From Stappia sediminis (GTDB taxonomy: Bacteria; Pseudomonadota; Alphaproteobacteria; Rhizobiales; Stappiaceae), in the NCBI RefSeq assembly GCF_009826895.1, contig NZ_WUMV01000001.1, positions 186,001 through 250,000 on the forward strand: a DNA stretch of 64,000 nt. The letters run 5' to 3'. This document shows, piece after piece, positions 49,184 through 58,694 of this stretch. Under the pieces are notes generated by a model. That model was not told the origin of the DNA. It did not search any database and saw only the letters and a program-made list of their open reading frames with translations. Position 1 is the stretch's first letter, and every line of letters begins with the position of its first letter. The position numbers and the translations under genes are program-made.

Positions 49184-49751
49184 GATAATTCAAAATGTCT
49201 ACAGGGCGCAATTTCAGATCATCTCTTCCAAGCAGCTGCACGAGGGGAAACGCGGCGAGCGCGCGCAACAGGGCGGTTCCGCCATAGGCGGCAGGCGCAA
49301 TGACGACGCCGGGGCGAAGGACCAACCACGCAAGCGCGCTTTCCTTCAAGGCGGCATCGGCGGCGGCTTTCGTCCGGTAGAAGGCCGTGGAGGACGTCGC
49401 GGATGCGCCCGGCGCCGAGATCTGAATGAATTTTTGCGAACCACCGCTTTCGCAGGCTTTGATCAGCGCCTTGATCGACCGTTCGTGGATGTCCGAAAGA
49501 CTGTCCCGTGCCCCGTCCTGAAGGGCGCCGGCGGCGTTGATCACCGCATCGACGCCTTCAAGATACGGCGCCCATGCTTCGGGTGTGATGAGCGACGAAA
49601 TGTCGGCAGCGATCCATTCGGCCCGCGGAAATATCCGCTCGCCCTTCTTCGGATTCCGCCCCAGCCCGACGATCTCGTGTCCTGAGCGCGAAAGCCGGCG
49701 GACGAGACCCATGCCGATGAGCCCGTATCCGCCGAGAATCAATATACGCAT
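49176..49751 (-). pseudogene. SDR-type NAD(P)-binding oxidoreductase, apparently truncated
   Basis: A Rossmann-fold protein of 191 aa (LILGGYGLIGMGLVRRL at the N-terminus; FIQISAPGA and FYRTKAAADAAL further on, with the Tyr-x3-Lys pair of the fold; then LRPGVVIAPAAYGGTALLRAL). Rhizobial homologues that I recall are about 420-440 aa and continue with a second, DoxX-like membrane part. Here the family-like sequence stops near residue 175 (FPLVQLL), followed by an unrelated tail and TGA exactly where the AT-rich insert begins. I infer truncation by that insertion; a short functional form cannot be excluded. Confidence 0.6.
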
Positions 49752-49815
49752 GATTAGCCCCCTGAAATAGCTGCAGTTTCAGGGGAGCAAGCGAAGATTG
49801 TCCACCGTGCCTGGA

Positions 49816-50229
49816 TTACTTGGGCGGGAAACTCCGCGCGGCCTTGCCCTGGCCGAGGACCTTGTCGCCGGTTTCGCCGTATGCCGTGACTTCGAACTCG
49901 TAGCGGTGCGCGCCGTCGGGCGGGCAGGGGCCGGTGTAGGTGAATGCGCCTTCCGGGATCTTGCCCGTGCCGGTGTAAGGCACCGTCCCGCCGCCATGCG
50001 GGAAAGAGGGGGCGTCCAGATCCGTCATCTTGAACTCAAGCGTCTTCGTGCCCTTCGGAACGCCCGAGATGTAAAACGCTGGCGGAACCGAAGAACACTT
50101 GTGAGACTCGTTCCAGGAAAAGCTTACGCCCATCGGGGCGACGGTTTCTTTTTCACTGAAAAGTAACGTTTGGCATCCCGAAAGAACAAACGCCGAAAGC
50201 GCCACCACCGATATTCCGCTAAATTTCAT
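49816..50229 (-). CDS. PEBP-like (YbhB/YbcL) lipoprotein
   Basis: A 137-aa lipoprotein (lipobox LSGC) with a phosphatidylethanolamine-binding-protein-like fold: PPAFYISGVPKGTKTLEFKMTDLDAP, then HGGGTVPYTGTG and GPCPPDGAHRYEFEV, the last with the conserved P-x-G-x-HRY. ATG 50229 lies six bases after GAGGAG; an in-frame extension of 17 codons lacks this. It may bind an anionic small ligand at the outer-membrane periplasmic face; no activity is known. Confidence 0.8.
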   Translation of the reverse strand: MKFSGISVVALSAFVLSGCQTLLFSEKETVAPMGVSFSWNESHKCSSVPPAFYISGVPKGTKTLEFKMTDLDAPSFPHGGGTVPYTGTGKIPEGAFTYTGPCPPDGAHRYEFEVTAYGETGDKVLGQGKAARSFPPK

Positions 50230-50484
50230 GCTTTGCTCCTCTGTCGGAAACCGAAGCGATCTCCCGAAAGAATCCATCAAGCGATATCAAATACATATTA
50301 CTTATAGTGCAAACAACTGATAAAACGGCATTACCTAAAGTAAATATGACTGTAAAATTTCTTACGTTGTTTTATTTTTTGTAATCAGAAATATAAAATA
50401 TCGTAATTTGATTATATATTGCGGTAATGAAAAGATATTTTGATCGGAATATTGTATTTTCAGGACTTAAAAGGCATTTGGAAC
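50230..50484. other. AT-rich intergenic region
   Basis: About 250 bases, strongly AT-rich, between the PEBP-like gene start and the hydantoinase terminator. It should contain the promoter of the PEBP-like gene. I see no ORF or palindrome worth naming. Confidence 0.45.
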
Positions 50485-50520
50485 AAAGAAACGGCCGCCT
50501 TCATGTGCGAAGGCGGCCGT
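50485..50520 (-). terminator. Rho-independent terminator of the hydantoinase gene
   Basis: A 12-bp stem ACGGCCGCCTTC/GAAGGCGGCCGT with a 6-base loop (50491-50520); on the minus strand it is followed by TTTCTTTG. It is about 50 bases after the hydantoinase stop. Confidence 0.85.
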
Positions 50521-50570
50521 TCTTGTGAGTTGTCGGCGAATTATCGTCGGAAAATCTGGGCTGTTCTTGC

Positions 50571-53500
50571 TTACGCCTTGCCCCAGCCGCCGGCTGTCGG
50601 CGTGACGACGATGACGGCTTCGCCGGCTTTGAGCACCGTCTGGTCGCAGCCCTTCAACTCTTCCATCTCGCCGGTGTCGCGACGCACATAGGTGTGGCCG
50701 ACTTCGCCGTCCGCCCCGCCGTCGAGGCCTTTCGGAGGCACGGTGCGATGGGAAGACAGGATCGCGCAGTCCATCTCCTGAAGGAAACGGATCGTGCGGC
50801 GCGTACCGTCGCCCGCCGACCATTTGCCCTTGCCGCCCGAACCTTCGCGGATGTGGAAGTCTTCCAGCAGGACCGGATAGCGGAATTCCAGCACCTCCGG
50901 ATCGGTAAGGCGCGAATTCGTCATGTGGACATGCACGCCGTCCGTCCCGTCGAAGCCGGGGCCCGCAGGAGAGCCGGAGCAGATCGTCTCGTAATACTGG
51001 TACTGGTCGTTGCCGAAGGTGAGGTTGTTCATCGTGCCCTGGCTGTTGGCCATGGCCTTGAGAGCACCGAATAGCGCGTTCGTCACGTGCTGGCTCGTTT
51101 CCACATTGCCGGCGACGACGGCTGCCGGGTAGGCGGGCTTCAGCATGCATCCGTCGGGTATCACGATGTTGATGGGGCGCAGACACCCCGCGTTCATCGG
51201 GATGTGGCCTTCCACCATGACGCGGAAGCAGTAAAGCACCGCCGCGCGGGTGACGGGCTCCGGCGCGTTGAAGTTGTTCGGCTTCACGTCCGACGTGCCG
51301 GTGAAATCGACGGTCGCCTCGCGAGCCGCCTTGTCCACCGTGATCCTGACCTTGATCACCGAGCCCTGGTCGGTCGGATACTCGTATTCGGACTCCGTCA
51401 GCGCCTCGATCACCCGGCGCACGCTTTCCTCCGCGTTGTCCTGCACGTGGCCCATGTAGGCCTGCACGACGTCGAGCCCGAAGTGGGCGACCATCTTGCG
51501 AAGCTCCTTCACGCCTTTCTCGTTGGCGGCGATCTGGGCCTTCAGGTCGGCGACGTTCTGCGTGACGTTCCTCACCGGGTAGGGGTGGTCGGTGAGGATC
51601 TTCACCAGGGCCTCTTCTTGGAAGGCGCCCCTGTCGACCATCTTGAAATTGTCGATCAGGACGCCTTCCTCGTCGACCGTGGTCGCGCGCGGCGTCATGG
51701 AACCGGGCGCGGTGCCGCCGACATCGGCATGGTGGCCGCGCGAGGCCGTCCAGAAGAGGATCTCCTTGCCCGCGTCATCGAAGACGGGCGTGACCACGGT
51801 GATGTCCGGCAGATGGGTGCCGCCGTTGTAGGGCGCGTTCAGCGCGAAGACGTCACCGGGGCGGATATCGCCCTTGTTCAGCCGGATAACGGTCTCGACC
51901 GAGCGGTCCATGGAACCCAGGTGCACCGGCATGTGCGGGGCGTTGGCGACAAGCGCGCCGTCGGAATCGAAGACTGCGCAGGAGAAGTCGAGCCGCTCCT
52001 TCACATTGACCGAATAGGCCGTGTTCTGGAGCGTCACGCCCATCTGCTCGGCGATCGACATGAAGAGGTTGTTGAAGACCTCGAGCATGACCGGATCGGC
52101 CCTGGTGCCGATCGCCTCCGTGCGCTTAAGGGCGACGACGCGGTTGAGGATCACGTGATCCTTGGCCGTGATCTCCGCCTGCCAGCCGGGCTCGACCACG
52201 ATGGTCTGATGCGGCTCCATGACAAGCGCGGGGCCGGGAACCTTGTGGCCGGAGGCAAGATCGGCGCGCAGATAAACCCGCGCCTCGTGCCATTCGCCAT
52301 CGGCGAAGAAGCGGGTCGTGCGCTCGATATCTGCGTCGGCCGTCGCAAGGTCGCGGTCGCTTTCCTCGATGCCCGCACCGCCGCCGATGGTCTCGACCTC
52401 AAGCGCCTCGACGACGATCGGCTTCTCGTCATAGGCGAAGCCGAACTGTGCCTTGTGAGCCTCCTCGAAGGCCGAAATCATCGAGGGAATATCCCCACGC
52501 TCGACGGGAAGGGGCGTGTCCGTGCCCTCGTAGCGAAGGTGCGCGCGAACCACCGTCTGGCGCTCGGAAGCCGGAATGCCCTGCTGCTCCAGTTCCTCCT
52601 CCGTCTCCTTCGAAAGGGCCGCGCCCAGCTTGTCGAGTTCGGGAAGGACTGTATCTTCAAGCCGCTTGACGACGGCTTGCTGGCGGGTTGCGCGGATATC
52701 GGCAAGGCCCATGCCGTAGGCCGAAAGGATGCCGGAAAGGGGATGGACGATGACCGTCTTCATGCCAAGGCTGTCGGCAACCGCGCAGGCGTGCTGGCCG
52801 CCCGCCCCACCGAAGCAGGTGAGCGCATAATGCGTGACGTCATAACCGCGCTGGACGGAAATCTTCTTGATGGCGTTCGCCATGTTTTCAACGGCGATCT
52901 TGAGGAAGCCGTCTGCGACGTCCTCCGGCGAGCGGCCGTCGCCGATCTTCTCCGCCATTTCCTTGAACGCGGCCTTCACGGCGTCGGCATCGAGCGCCTC
53001 GTCGCGGCCCGGGCCGAAGATCTTCGGGAAGAAATCCGGAATGAGCTTGCCGACCATGACGTTGGCATCGGTAACCGCAAGGGGGCCGCCGCGCCGGTAG
53101 CACTTCGGGCCGGGATTGGCGCCCGCGCTGTCCGGGCCCACCTGGAAGCGGTTGTCCTTGTAATGCAGGATCGAGCCGCCGCCGGCCGCGACCGTGTGGA
53201 TCATCATCATCGGCGCGCGCATGCGCACGCCAGCGACTTCCGTCTCGAACGTGCGCTCATAGTCGCCGTCATAGTGGGAAACGTCAGTCGACGTACCGCC
53301 CATATCGAAGCCGATCACGGATTCGAAACCAGCCATCTTCGAGGTCTCGACCGCGCCGACGACGCCGCCCGCGGGGCCGGACAGGATCGCATCCTTGCCC
53401 TGGAAGAGATCTGCTGCGGTAAGCCCGCCCGAAGACTGCATGAACATCAGCCGGCAGCCGGTACCTTCGATCTGAAGTTCGCCCGCGACCTGCTCCACGT

Positions 53501-54179
53501 AGCGGCGCAGGATCGGCGAGAGATAGGCATCGACGACCGTAGTATCGCCGCGCCCGACGAGCTTCATGAGCGGTGAAACCTCATGGCTGACGGAAACCTG
53601 CGGGAAACCGACCTCGCGGGCGACGCGCGCAACCTGCTTTTCATGCTCGGGGTAGGCGTAGGCATGCATGAAGACGATGGCCAGGGAACGGATGCCGTCG
53701 TCATAGGCCTTCTGCAAATCTTCGCGAACCGCCTCAAGGTCGGGTGCGGCCTCGACCGTGCCGTCGGCGCGGGTGCGCTCGTCCACTTCCACGACCTGTT
53801 CGTAGAGAAGCTCCGGCTTGATGATTTCCTTGGCGAAAATGTCGGGCCGCGCCTGATAGCCGATCTCCAGCGCGTCGCGGAAGCCCTTCGTGATGACAAG
53901 AAGCGTGCGGTCGCCCTTGCGTTCCAGCAGCGCGTTGGTGGCAACGGTCGTGCCCATCTTCACGGTGGCGATCTTTTCCGCCGGGATACGCTCCCCGGCG
54001 GCAATGCCCATCAGGTCGCGGATACCCTGGATGGCGGCGTCGCGATAGGCTTCCGGGTTTTCGGACAGCACCTTATGGGCCTTGATTTCCCCGTCCGGCG
54101 TGCGTGCGACGATATCGGTGAAAGTGCCGCCGCGATCGATCCAGAAGTCCCACTTGGCTTCAGAGTTCGCCGTTCCCAT
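50571..54179 (-). CDS. Fused hydantoinase A/B (5-oxoprolinase family)
   Basis: A 1202-aa cytoplasmic enzyme. Residues 1-690 form the HyuA part with actin-like ATPase motifs ([13 protein letters not shown] at the N-terminus and [17 protein letters not shown] near residue 295). Residues 700-1200 are the HyuB part ([22 protein letters not shown] at its beginning, then [20 protein letters not shown] near the end). Members use ATP to open lactam or hydantoin rings (5-oxoproline, N-methylhydantoin) or carboxylate ketones. Length matches the fused oxoprolinases. GGAG supports the ATG. The neighbouring TRAP transporter and MBL hydrolase form a likely uptake-and-hydrolysis set; the actual substrate is open. 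Confidence 0.9.
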   Translation of the reverse strand: MGTANSEAKWDFWIDRGGTFTDIVARTPDGEIKAHKVLSENPEAYRDAAIQGIRDLMGIAAGERIPAEKIATVKMGTTVATNALLERKGDRTLLVITKGFRDALEIGYQARPDIFAKEIIKPELLYEQVVEVDERTRADGTVEAAPDLEAVREDLQKAYDDGIRSLAIVFMHAYAYPEHEKQVARVAREVGFPQVSVSHEVSPLMKLVGRGDTTVVDAYLSPILRRYVEQVAGELQIEGTGCRLMFMQSSGGLTAADLFQGKDAILSGPAGGVVGAVETSKMAGFESVIGFDMGGTSTDVSHYDGDYERTFETEVAGVRMRAPMMMIHTVAAGGGSILHYKDNRFQVGPDSAGANPGPKCYRRGGPLAVTDANVMVGKLIPDFFPKIFGPGRDEALDADAVKAAFKEMAEKIGDGRSPEDVADGFLKIAVENMANAIKKISVQRGYDVTHYALTCFGGAGGQHACAVADSLGMKTVIVHPLSGILSAYGMGLADIRATRQQAVVKRLEDTVLPELDKLGAALSKETEEELEQQGIPASERQTVVRAHLRYEGTDTPLPVERGDIPSMISAFEEAHKAQFGFAYDEKPIVVEALEVETIGGGAGIEESDRDLATADADIERTTRFFADGEWHEARVYLRADLASGHKVPGPALVMEPHQTIVVEPGWQAEITAKDHVILNRVVALKRTEAIGTRADPVMLEVFNNLFMSIAEQMGVTLQNTAYSVNVKERLDFSCAVFDSDGALVANAPHMPVHLGSMDRSVETVIRLNKGDIRPGDVFALNAPYNGGTHLPDITVVTPVFDDAGKEILFWTASRGHHADVGGTAPGSMTPRATTVDEEGVLIDNFKMVDRGAFQEEALVKILTDHPYPVRNVTQNVADLKAQIAANEKGVKELRKMVAHFGLDVVQAYMGHVQDNAEESVRRVIEALTESEYEYPTDQGSVIKVRITVDKAAREATVDFTGTSDVKPNNFNAPEPVTRAAVLYCFRVMVEGHIPMNAGCLRPINIVIPDGCMLKPAYPAAVVAGNVETSQHVTNALFGALKAMANSQGTMNNLTFGNDQYQYYETICSGSPAGPGFDGTDGVHVHMTNSRLTDPEVLEFRYPVLLEDFHIREGSGGKGKWSAGDGTRRTIRFLQEMDCAILSSHRTVPPKGLDGGADGEVGHTYVRRDTGEMEELKGCDQTVLKAGEAVIVVTPTAGGWGKA

Positions 54180-54273
54180 GATGTGCTCCGTCCCGTTGCA
54201 GGGCCTGCGCTGTCTGGACGATTAAGTCTCATTCGCGCGCGGGCCGATCCGTTATGGCGCCGACATTGATAAA

Positions 54274-54296
54274 TTATCGATAAAATGTCAACGTCA
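54274..54296. promoter_or_regulatory. Operator-like site upstream of the hydantoinase gene
   Basis: Contains the palindrome TTATCGATAA and continues AATGTCAACGTCA. A similar string, TCGATAAATCGTTGACG, occurs at 55093-55109 in the MBL/TRAP promoter region. The common pattern TCGATAAA followed after a few bases by GTxxACG suggests one regulator. Confidence 0.5.
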
Positions 54297-54307
54297 GTCT
54301 CGTCCGC

Positions 54308-54994
54308 TCATCGGAAAAGGAGCGGCATTTCCTGAACGCCCGTCCAGGAAAGCCTGCCGCTCTCGTCCGTGCGGATGGTCGGGAAATGGCCCGGCACGAT
54401 GATGCGCCCGCGCCTCAACACTTCACGCAAGGAAGCGGCGCCGCGCTTTTCCGGGTCGAATTCGAGATCCGGGATGCAGGTGGAGGCCTCGCGCGCGGTC
54501 TTGAGCGCGTCGGCGGCAAGCACGACCGGGCCTTCGGGCGAGGACAGCTCCAGAGAAATATGCCCCGGCGCGTGACCGGGCGTGGGAAAGGCGGTTACGC
54601 CGGGCAGGATTTCCTCCTCGCCGTCGGTGAGGCGCAACTCGCGACCCTCAAGCAGCATCGGCAGGATGCGCGGCGTGACCCAGTCCTCATCGAAGGGCGT
54701 TTCGACATATTCGCGCTCGGTGAGGCTCATGACGACGGGTGCGCCCGGAAAAAGATCAAGGTTGAGGACATGGTCGAAATGGCCATGGGACAGGATCACG
54801 AGGTCGATGTCGCCCGGCGCAAGGCCGCGCGCTTCGAGCGCGTTCAAAAGAAGTTTTCGGGTAACGCCGTGACCGCAGTCGAACAGGGCGCGCGTCTTGC
54901 CGGACGTAACGAGGACGATGGAGGAAATGCCGAAAAAGCCACCGTGGAAGGCAAGGCTCGAACCTTCGACGAGGACGTCGTATTGCGGGGTCAA
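54308..54994 (-). CDS. MBL-fold metallohydrolase
   Basis: A 228-aa metallo-beta-lactamase-fold enzyme with the zinc motif SHGHFDH (about residues 68-74), then PTPGHAPGH and a final VPGHFPT. There is no ATG near the conserved N-terminus (TPQYDVLVEGSS); the only plausible start is TTG at 54994, with AAGGAA about ten bases upstream. It hydrolyses esters, thioesters or lactones in its family. It is divergent from the second TRAP set and may act on the same compound as the hydantoinase, e.g. opening a lactone or lactam. Confidence 0.83.
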   Translation of the reverse strand: MTPQYDVLVEGSSLAFHGGFFGISSIVLVTSGKTRALFDCGHGVTRKLLLNALEARGLAPGDIDLVILSHGHFDHVLNLDLFPGAPVVMSLTEREYVETPFDEDWVTPRILPMLLEGRELRLTDGEEEILPGVTAFPTPGHAPGHISLELSSPEGPVVLAADALKTAREASTCIPDLEFDPEKRGAASLREVLRRGRIIVPGHFPTIRTDESGRLSWTGVQEMPLLFR

Positions 54995-55083
54995 TGTAAA
55001 CGTTTCCTTGTTTGCGGATCTCTCCGAAGTACCCGGGTGCGACGATTACCATCCTATCGACCAAAGGCGATGGCGGCCAATAA

Positions 55084-55110
55084 CGACAATTTGTCGATAA
55101 ATCGTTGACG
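55084..55110. promoter_or_regulatory. Operator-like site between the MBL and TRAP genes
   Basis: CGACAATTTGTCG (55084-55096) is a perfect palindrome. It merges into TCGATAAATCGTTGACG, which resembles the site in front of the hydantoinase. It probably lies over the promoter of the TRAP operon and/or the divergent MBL gene. Confidence 0.5.
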
Positions 55111-55207
55111 TTTGTAAAATCTGCGCATACCCTTCCCCCGTGGCATCATGAGGCGCGCGCGGACAGGTTCCGCAAAAACGCGCACAAAATAAAGAGGGGA
55201 TTCCACG

Positions 55208-56194
55208 ATGACATTCACGAGAAGGACTCTCATGGCAGGTGCCGCGGCCGTTGCCTTCGCAGCAGGAACCGCGACCGCCGCCTTCGCCGAAACCAAGTGG
55301 GACATGCCCACGCCCTATGGCGACAACAACTTCCACACGATGAACATTGCCGAATTCGCCGGGGACGTCGGCGAGGCGACCGGCGGATCGCTGACGATCC
55401 AGGTTCATTCGGCAGGCTCGCTCTTCAAGCATCCGGAAATCAAGAACGCCGTGCGCAAGGGCCTTGCGCCGATCGGCGAGGTGCTGATCTCCCGCCTTTC
55501 CAACGAAGACCCGATCTTCGGCCTCGATTCCGTACCGTTCCTGGCAACTTCCTATGACGATGCCAAGAAGCTTTACGACGCCTCGCGCCCGCTTCTGGAA
55601 AAGAAGCTCGAGGAGCAGGGCCTGCAGCTTCTCTTCGCCGTGCCGTGGCCCCCGCAAGGCATCTACGCCAAGAAGGAAGTGACGTCCCTTGACGACCTGA
55701 AGGGCGTGAAGTTCCGCGCCTATAACGCCGCAACCGAGCAGATCGCCCAGCTTGCGGGCGCCGTGCCGACGCAGGTCGAGGTGCCGGATATTCCGACCGC
55801 CTTCTCCACTGGCCGGGTGGACGCCATGATCACCTCGCCGTCGACGGGCGCCAACACCAAGGCCTGGGATTTCCTCTCCCACTACCACGACACGCAGGCG
55901 TGGCTTCCGAAAAACATGGTGATCGTCAACAAGGCCGCCTTCGACGCGCTTTCCGACGACGAGAAGAAAGCCGTCCTGGACGCGGCGGCCGAAGCCGAAA
56001 CGCGCGGCTGGGAAGCCTCCAAGACCGAGACGGCCGACAAGACCAAGGTGCTTTCCGACAACGGCATCACCGTTGTGGCTCCGAGCGACGCTCTCATGGG
56101 CGGCTTTGCCGAGATCGGCGCGACGATGGTCGAGGAATGGAAAGCCTCCGCCGGCGACGAGGGCGCGGCGGTAATCGATGCCTACAGGAACTGA
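55208..56194 (+). CDS. TRAP transporter solute-binding protein (DctP family), second system
   Basis: A 328-aa periplasmic receptor. The signal peptide contains a twin arginine (TFTRRTLMAGAAAVAFAAG), so export may be by Tat. DLKGVKFRAYNAATEQIAQLAG carries the ligand-binding arginine, and VDAMITSPSTGANTKAWDFLSHY fits the family. It should bind an acidic solute, presumably what the linked hydantoinase processes. A hairpin directly after its stop may limit read-through to the permease genes, as in other binding-protein operons. The sequence differs clearly from the first system's receptor. Confidence 0.88.
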   Translation: MTFTRRTLMAGAAAVAFAAGTATAAFAETKWDMPTPYGDNNFHTMNIAEFAGDVGEATGGSLTIQVHSAGSLFKHPEIKNAVRKGLAPIGEVLISRLSNEDPIFGLDSVPFLATSYDDAKKLYDASRPLLEKKLEEQGLQLLFAVPWPPQGIYAKKEVTSLDDLKGVKFRAYNAATEQIAQLAGAVPTQVEVPDIPTAFSTGRVDAMITSPSTGANTKAWDFLSHYHDTQAWLPKNMVIVNKAAFDALSDDEKKAVLDAAAEAETRGWEASKTETADKTKVLSDNGITVVAPSDALMGGFAEIGATMVEEWKASAGDEGAAVIDAYRN

Positions 56195-56200
56195 CCGACG

Positions 56201-56227
56201 AAGGGCCGGTGTCTCAACCGGCCCTTC
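56201..56227 (+). terminator. Hairpin between receptor and permease genes
   Basis: Stem AAGGGCCGGT/ACCGGCCCTT with the loop gtctcaa region of about six bases, followed by CTTGCTT. It is probably a partial terminator or a 3' stabiliser that keeps receptor mRNA in excess. Confidence 0.65.
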
Positions 56228-56275
56228 TTGCTTCCGGGGCCGCCATTCCATGCCCCATTATTCTGGTTGGTCGTG

Positions 56276-56833
56276 ATGCGCCCGATACTCACCCGCGCCT
56301 ACGCGCTTGCCGAAATGCTTGCGGCAAGCTGCCTCGTCATCATCGCCGCACTCGTGCTTTTGCAGGTCATGGGCCGCATCGCCGACGGGACGCTCAAGCT
56401 CTTCGGCTTCGAAGCCGTCGGCTTCCTCGTGCCCTCGCTTGCCGAGATCGCGGGCTTCCTGCTGGTCGGCGCCTCGTTCCTGGCGCTCGCCTCCACACTT
56501 CGCCACGCGGTGCATATCCGGGTCTCGCTGGCGATATCCCATGCACCGGAAAGCCTTCGAAAGGTCATGGAGACGCTGGTGCTCGTGATCGCACTGGCGC
56601 TGATCGCCTATTTCTCCTGGTATGCCGTGCTGCTTGCGCTCGACAGCTATCAATTCAATGAAGTTTCCTTCGGCATCATCCCGATCCCGCTCTGGATCCC
56701 GCAGGCCGTCATGGCGCTCGGACTGATCGTTTTCGCAATCTCCATGCTCGACGACCTGATCGTGCAGCTTTCCGGCGGAACGCCGAGCTACGTCCTTGCC
56801 GAAGAGGGCAAGGGCATCGAGGGGGCGGACTGA
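56276..56833 (+). CDS. TRAP transporter small permease (DctQ family), second system
   Basis: A 185-aa inner-membrane protein with four hydrophobic segments and the typical GFLLVGASFLALASTLRHAVHIRVSL (in outline). ATG 56276 fits the usual length; the frame extends 16 codons upstream without a ribosome binding site. The last base of its stop is the first base of the large permease ATG (TGATG), so the two are translationally coupled. Confidence 0.83.
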   Translation: MRPILTRAYALAEMLAASCLVIIAALVLLQVMGRIADGTLKLFGFEAVGFLVPSLAEIAGFLLVGASFLALASTLRHAVHIRVSLAISHAPESLRKVMETLVLVIALALIAYFSWYAVLLALDSYQFNEVSFGIIPIPLWIPQAVMALGLIVFAISMLDDLIVQLSGGTPSYVLAEEGKGIEGAD

Positions 56834-58134
56834 TGGATATTTCGCTCTTCGCGCCGCTTCTGGGCGTCGTCCTGCTCGTTTCGCTCGCGCTCGGACTTTG
56901 GGTTTCGGTATCGCTCGCCGCATGCGCGCTGTTCGCGATGTATTTCGTCACGCCGCCCTCCGGCCCGGTGCTTGTGACGACGGTGTGGGGGGCAGCGAAC
57001 TCCTGGGATCTCACGGCCCTGCCGATGTTCATCTGGATGGGCGAGATCCTGTTCCGCTCCAAGCTTTCGGAAAACATGTTCGCGGGGCTTTCGCCCTGGA
57101 TGCGCAACCTTCCCGGCAGGCTCTTCCACGTGAACATCATCGGCTGCGGCATCTTCGCCGCCGTCTCGGGCTCCTCGGCCGCCACCACCGCGACCATCGG
57201 CAAGATGTCGCTGCCCGAACTCCTGAAGCGCGGCTATGACGAGCGGCTCGCGATCGGCACGCTTGCCGGCTCCGGCACGCTTGGCCTCCTCATTCCGCCG
57301 TCGATCATCCTGATCGTCTATGGGGCTGCGACCGAACAATCCATAGCGCGGCTTTTCATCGCCGGCGTATTGCCGGGCGCCATGCTTTGCATCCTGTTCA
57401 TGGGCTACGTGATGGCGTGGTCCTTCCTGAACCACGAGAAGATGCCGGAAGCCGATCCCGCGGTCCCTTTCGTGGAGCGTCTGGTCGCAACGCGCGGCCT
57501 CTTGCCGATCATCGTGCTGATCGTCGGCGTCATCGGCTCGATCTATGCGGGGCTCGCATCGCCCACGGAAGCGGCCGCCGTCGGCGTTTTGCTGTCGCTC
57601 TCGCTGTCGTGGTGGTACGGCACATTGACGAAGGCAAGCTTCACCGATGCGCTTCTTGGCGCGACGCGCACCTCCTGCATGATCGCCTTTATTCTTGCCG
57701 GCGCCGCGATGCTGACGGTCGCCATGGGCTTTACCGGCATCCCGCGCGAGCTTGCAGGCTGGATCGGCTCGATGAACCTTTCGCCTTATGCGCTACTCGC
57801 GGCGCTTACGCTGTTCTTCATCGTGCTCGGTTGTTTTCTCGACGGGATCTCGGTTGTGGTGCTGACCACATCGGTGATCCTGCCGATGGTGGAAGCCGCC
57901 GGCCTCGACCTCATCTGGTTCGGCATCTACCTCGTGCTCGTGGTGGAAATGAGCCAGATCACGCCGCCCGTCGGCTTCAACCTCTTCGTGCTGCAGGCAA
58001 TGACGGGGCGGAACATCTTCCAGATCGCGCGAATGGCGCTGCCGTTCTTCCTGATCATGATCCTGGCGGTCGTGCTGATCGTCGCCTTTCCGGGGCTGGC
58101 GACCTGGCTGCCGCAAACCATGCTGTCGAATTGA
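56833..58134 (+). CDS. TRAP transporter large permease (DctM family), second system
   Basis: A 433-aa membrane protein, about twelve segments, with the DctM signatures GCGIFAAVSGSSAATTATIGKM (in outline, near residue 105) and SPTEAAAVGVLLSLSLS near residue 243. It carries the solute with sodium. Coupled to the small permease gene; followed after 11 bases by the MarR-like regulator, so all four lie in one operon. Confidence 0.87.
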   Translation: MDISLFAPLLGVVLLVSLALGLWVSVSLAACALFAMYFVTPPSGPVLVTTVWGAANSWDLTALPMFIWMGEILFRSKLSENMFAGLSPWMRNLPGRLFHVNIIGCGIFAAVSGSSAATTATIGKMSLPELLKRGYDERLAIGTLAGSGTLGLLIPPSIILIVYGAATEQSIARLFIAGVLPGAMLCILFMGYVMAWSFLNHEKMPEADPAVPFVERLVATRGLLPIIVLIVGVIGSIYAGLASPTEAAAVGVLLSLSLSWWYGTLTKASFTDALLGATRTSCMIAFILAGAAMLTVAMGFTGIPRELAGWIGSMNLSPYALLAALTLFFIVLGCFLDGISVVVLTTSVILPMVEAAGLDLIWFGIYLVLVVEMSQITPPVGFNLFVLQAMTGRNIFQIARMALPFFLIMILAVVLIVAFPGLATWLPQTMLSN

Positions 58135-58145
58135 CGGGAGACGCC

Positions 58146-58694
58146 ATGTCCAGGGAAGAGGCTAAAGCGGGAGGAAACGGTGAGGCCACGACGGTCGGGC
58201 CGGTCGTTTCCGCAGCACATCTGGCGTCCGGAGCCATGCCCGCGCTCTCGGAAGTGGAATTCGCCGTCACCATGATGGTGAACGCCTATCACCGCTGGAT
58301 GGTGCGCTGCATGGCGGCGGCCGGAGCGGCGGGCATGAGCCCGCTCGACACGCTGGTGCTGCATACCGTCAACCACCGCGACAGGCCGAAGACGCTGGCC
58401 GACATCTGCCTCGTCCTCAACATCGAGGATACATATACGGTCACCTACGCGCTCAAGAAGCTGGAGAAGGCGGGGCTTGTGAAATCCGGCAAGCGGGGGA
58501 AGGAAAAGACGGTCGAGATCACGGCGGACGGCGAGGACATCTGCATGGAATACCGTCGCCTGAGGGAGGCGCTGCTGGTCCAGCCCGTCAAGGGGCTCGG
58601 CATGGACGAGACAGAGCTTTCCAAGCTCGCCGCCACGCTGCGCTCCGTTTCCGGCCATTATGATCAGGCTGCCCGCGCGGCCGCAGCGATGTAA
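58146..58694 (+). CDS. MarR-like winged-helix regulator, probable control of the hydantoinase/TRAP cluster
   Basis: A 182-aa protein with a winged helix in the middle (about residues 60-130: LDTLVLHTVNHRDRPKTLADICLVLNIEDTYTVTYALKKLEKAGLVKSGKRGKEKTVEIT in outline). CGGGAG precedes ATG 58146. It lies at the end of the TRAP operon and is the only regulator in the cluster, so it probably binds the similar sites at 54274 and 55084. Its last codons (AAAAM and TAA) lie inside the first copy of the 46-bp tandem repeat, so the repeat supplies the stop codon. Confidence 0.8.
   Translation: MSREEAKAGGNGEATTVGPVVSAAHLASGAMPALSEVEFAVTMMVNAYHRWMVRCMAAAGAAGMSPLDTLVLHTVNHRDRPKTLADICLVLNIEDTYTVTYALKKLEKAGLVKSGKRGKEKTVEITADGEDICMEYRRLREALLVQPVKGLGMDETELSKLAATLRSVSGHYDQAARAAAAM

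Larger units (their letters stand above)
48175..49200. other. AT-rich inserted segment carrying one gene
   Basis: From just after the TSUP stop to about 49200 the sequence is strikingly AT-rich compared with all neighbours and uses A/T-ending codons. It contains one minus-strand gene. At its right border the SDR-type gene changes abruptly from family-like sequence to an unrelated tail. I found no flanking direct repeat, integrase or transposase, so the mechanism of entry is unknown. Confidence 0.65.

Noticed and set aside
57387-58145. N-terminal extension of the MarR-like gene
   Set aside because: It is an out-of-frame reading of the DctM gene; ATG 58146 has its own ribosome binding site.
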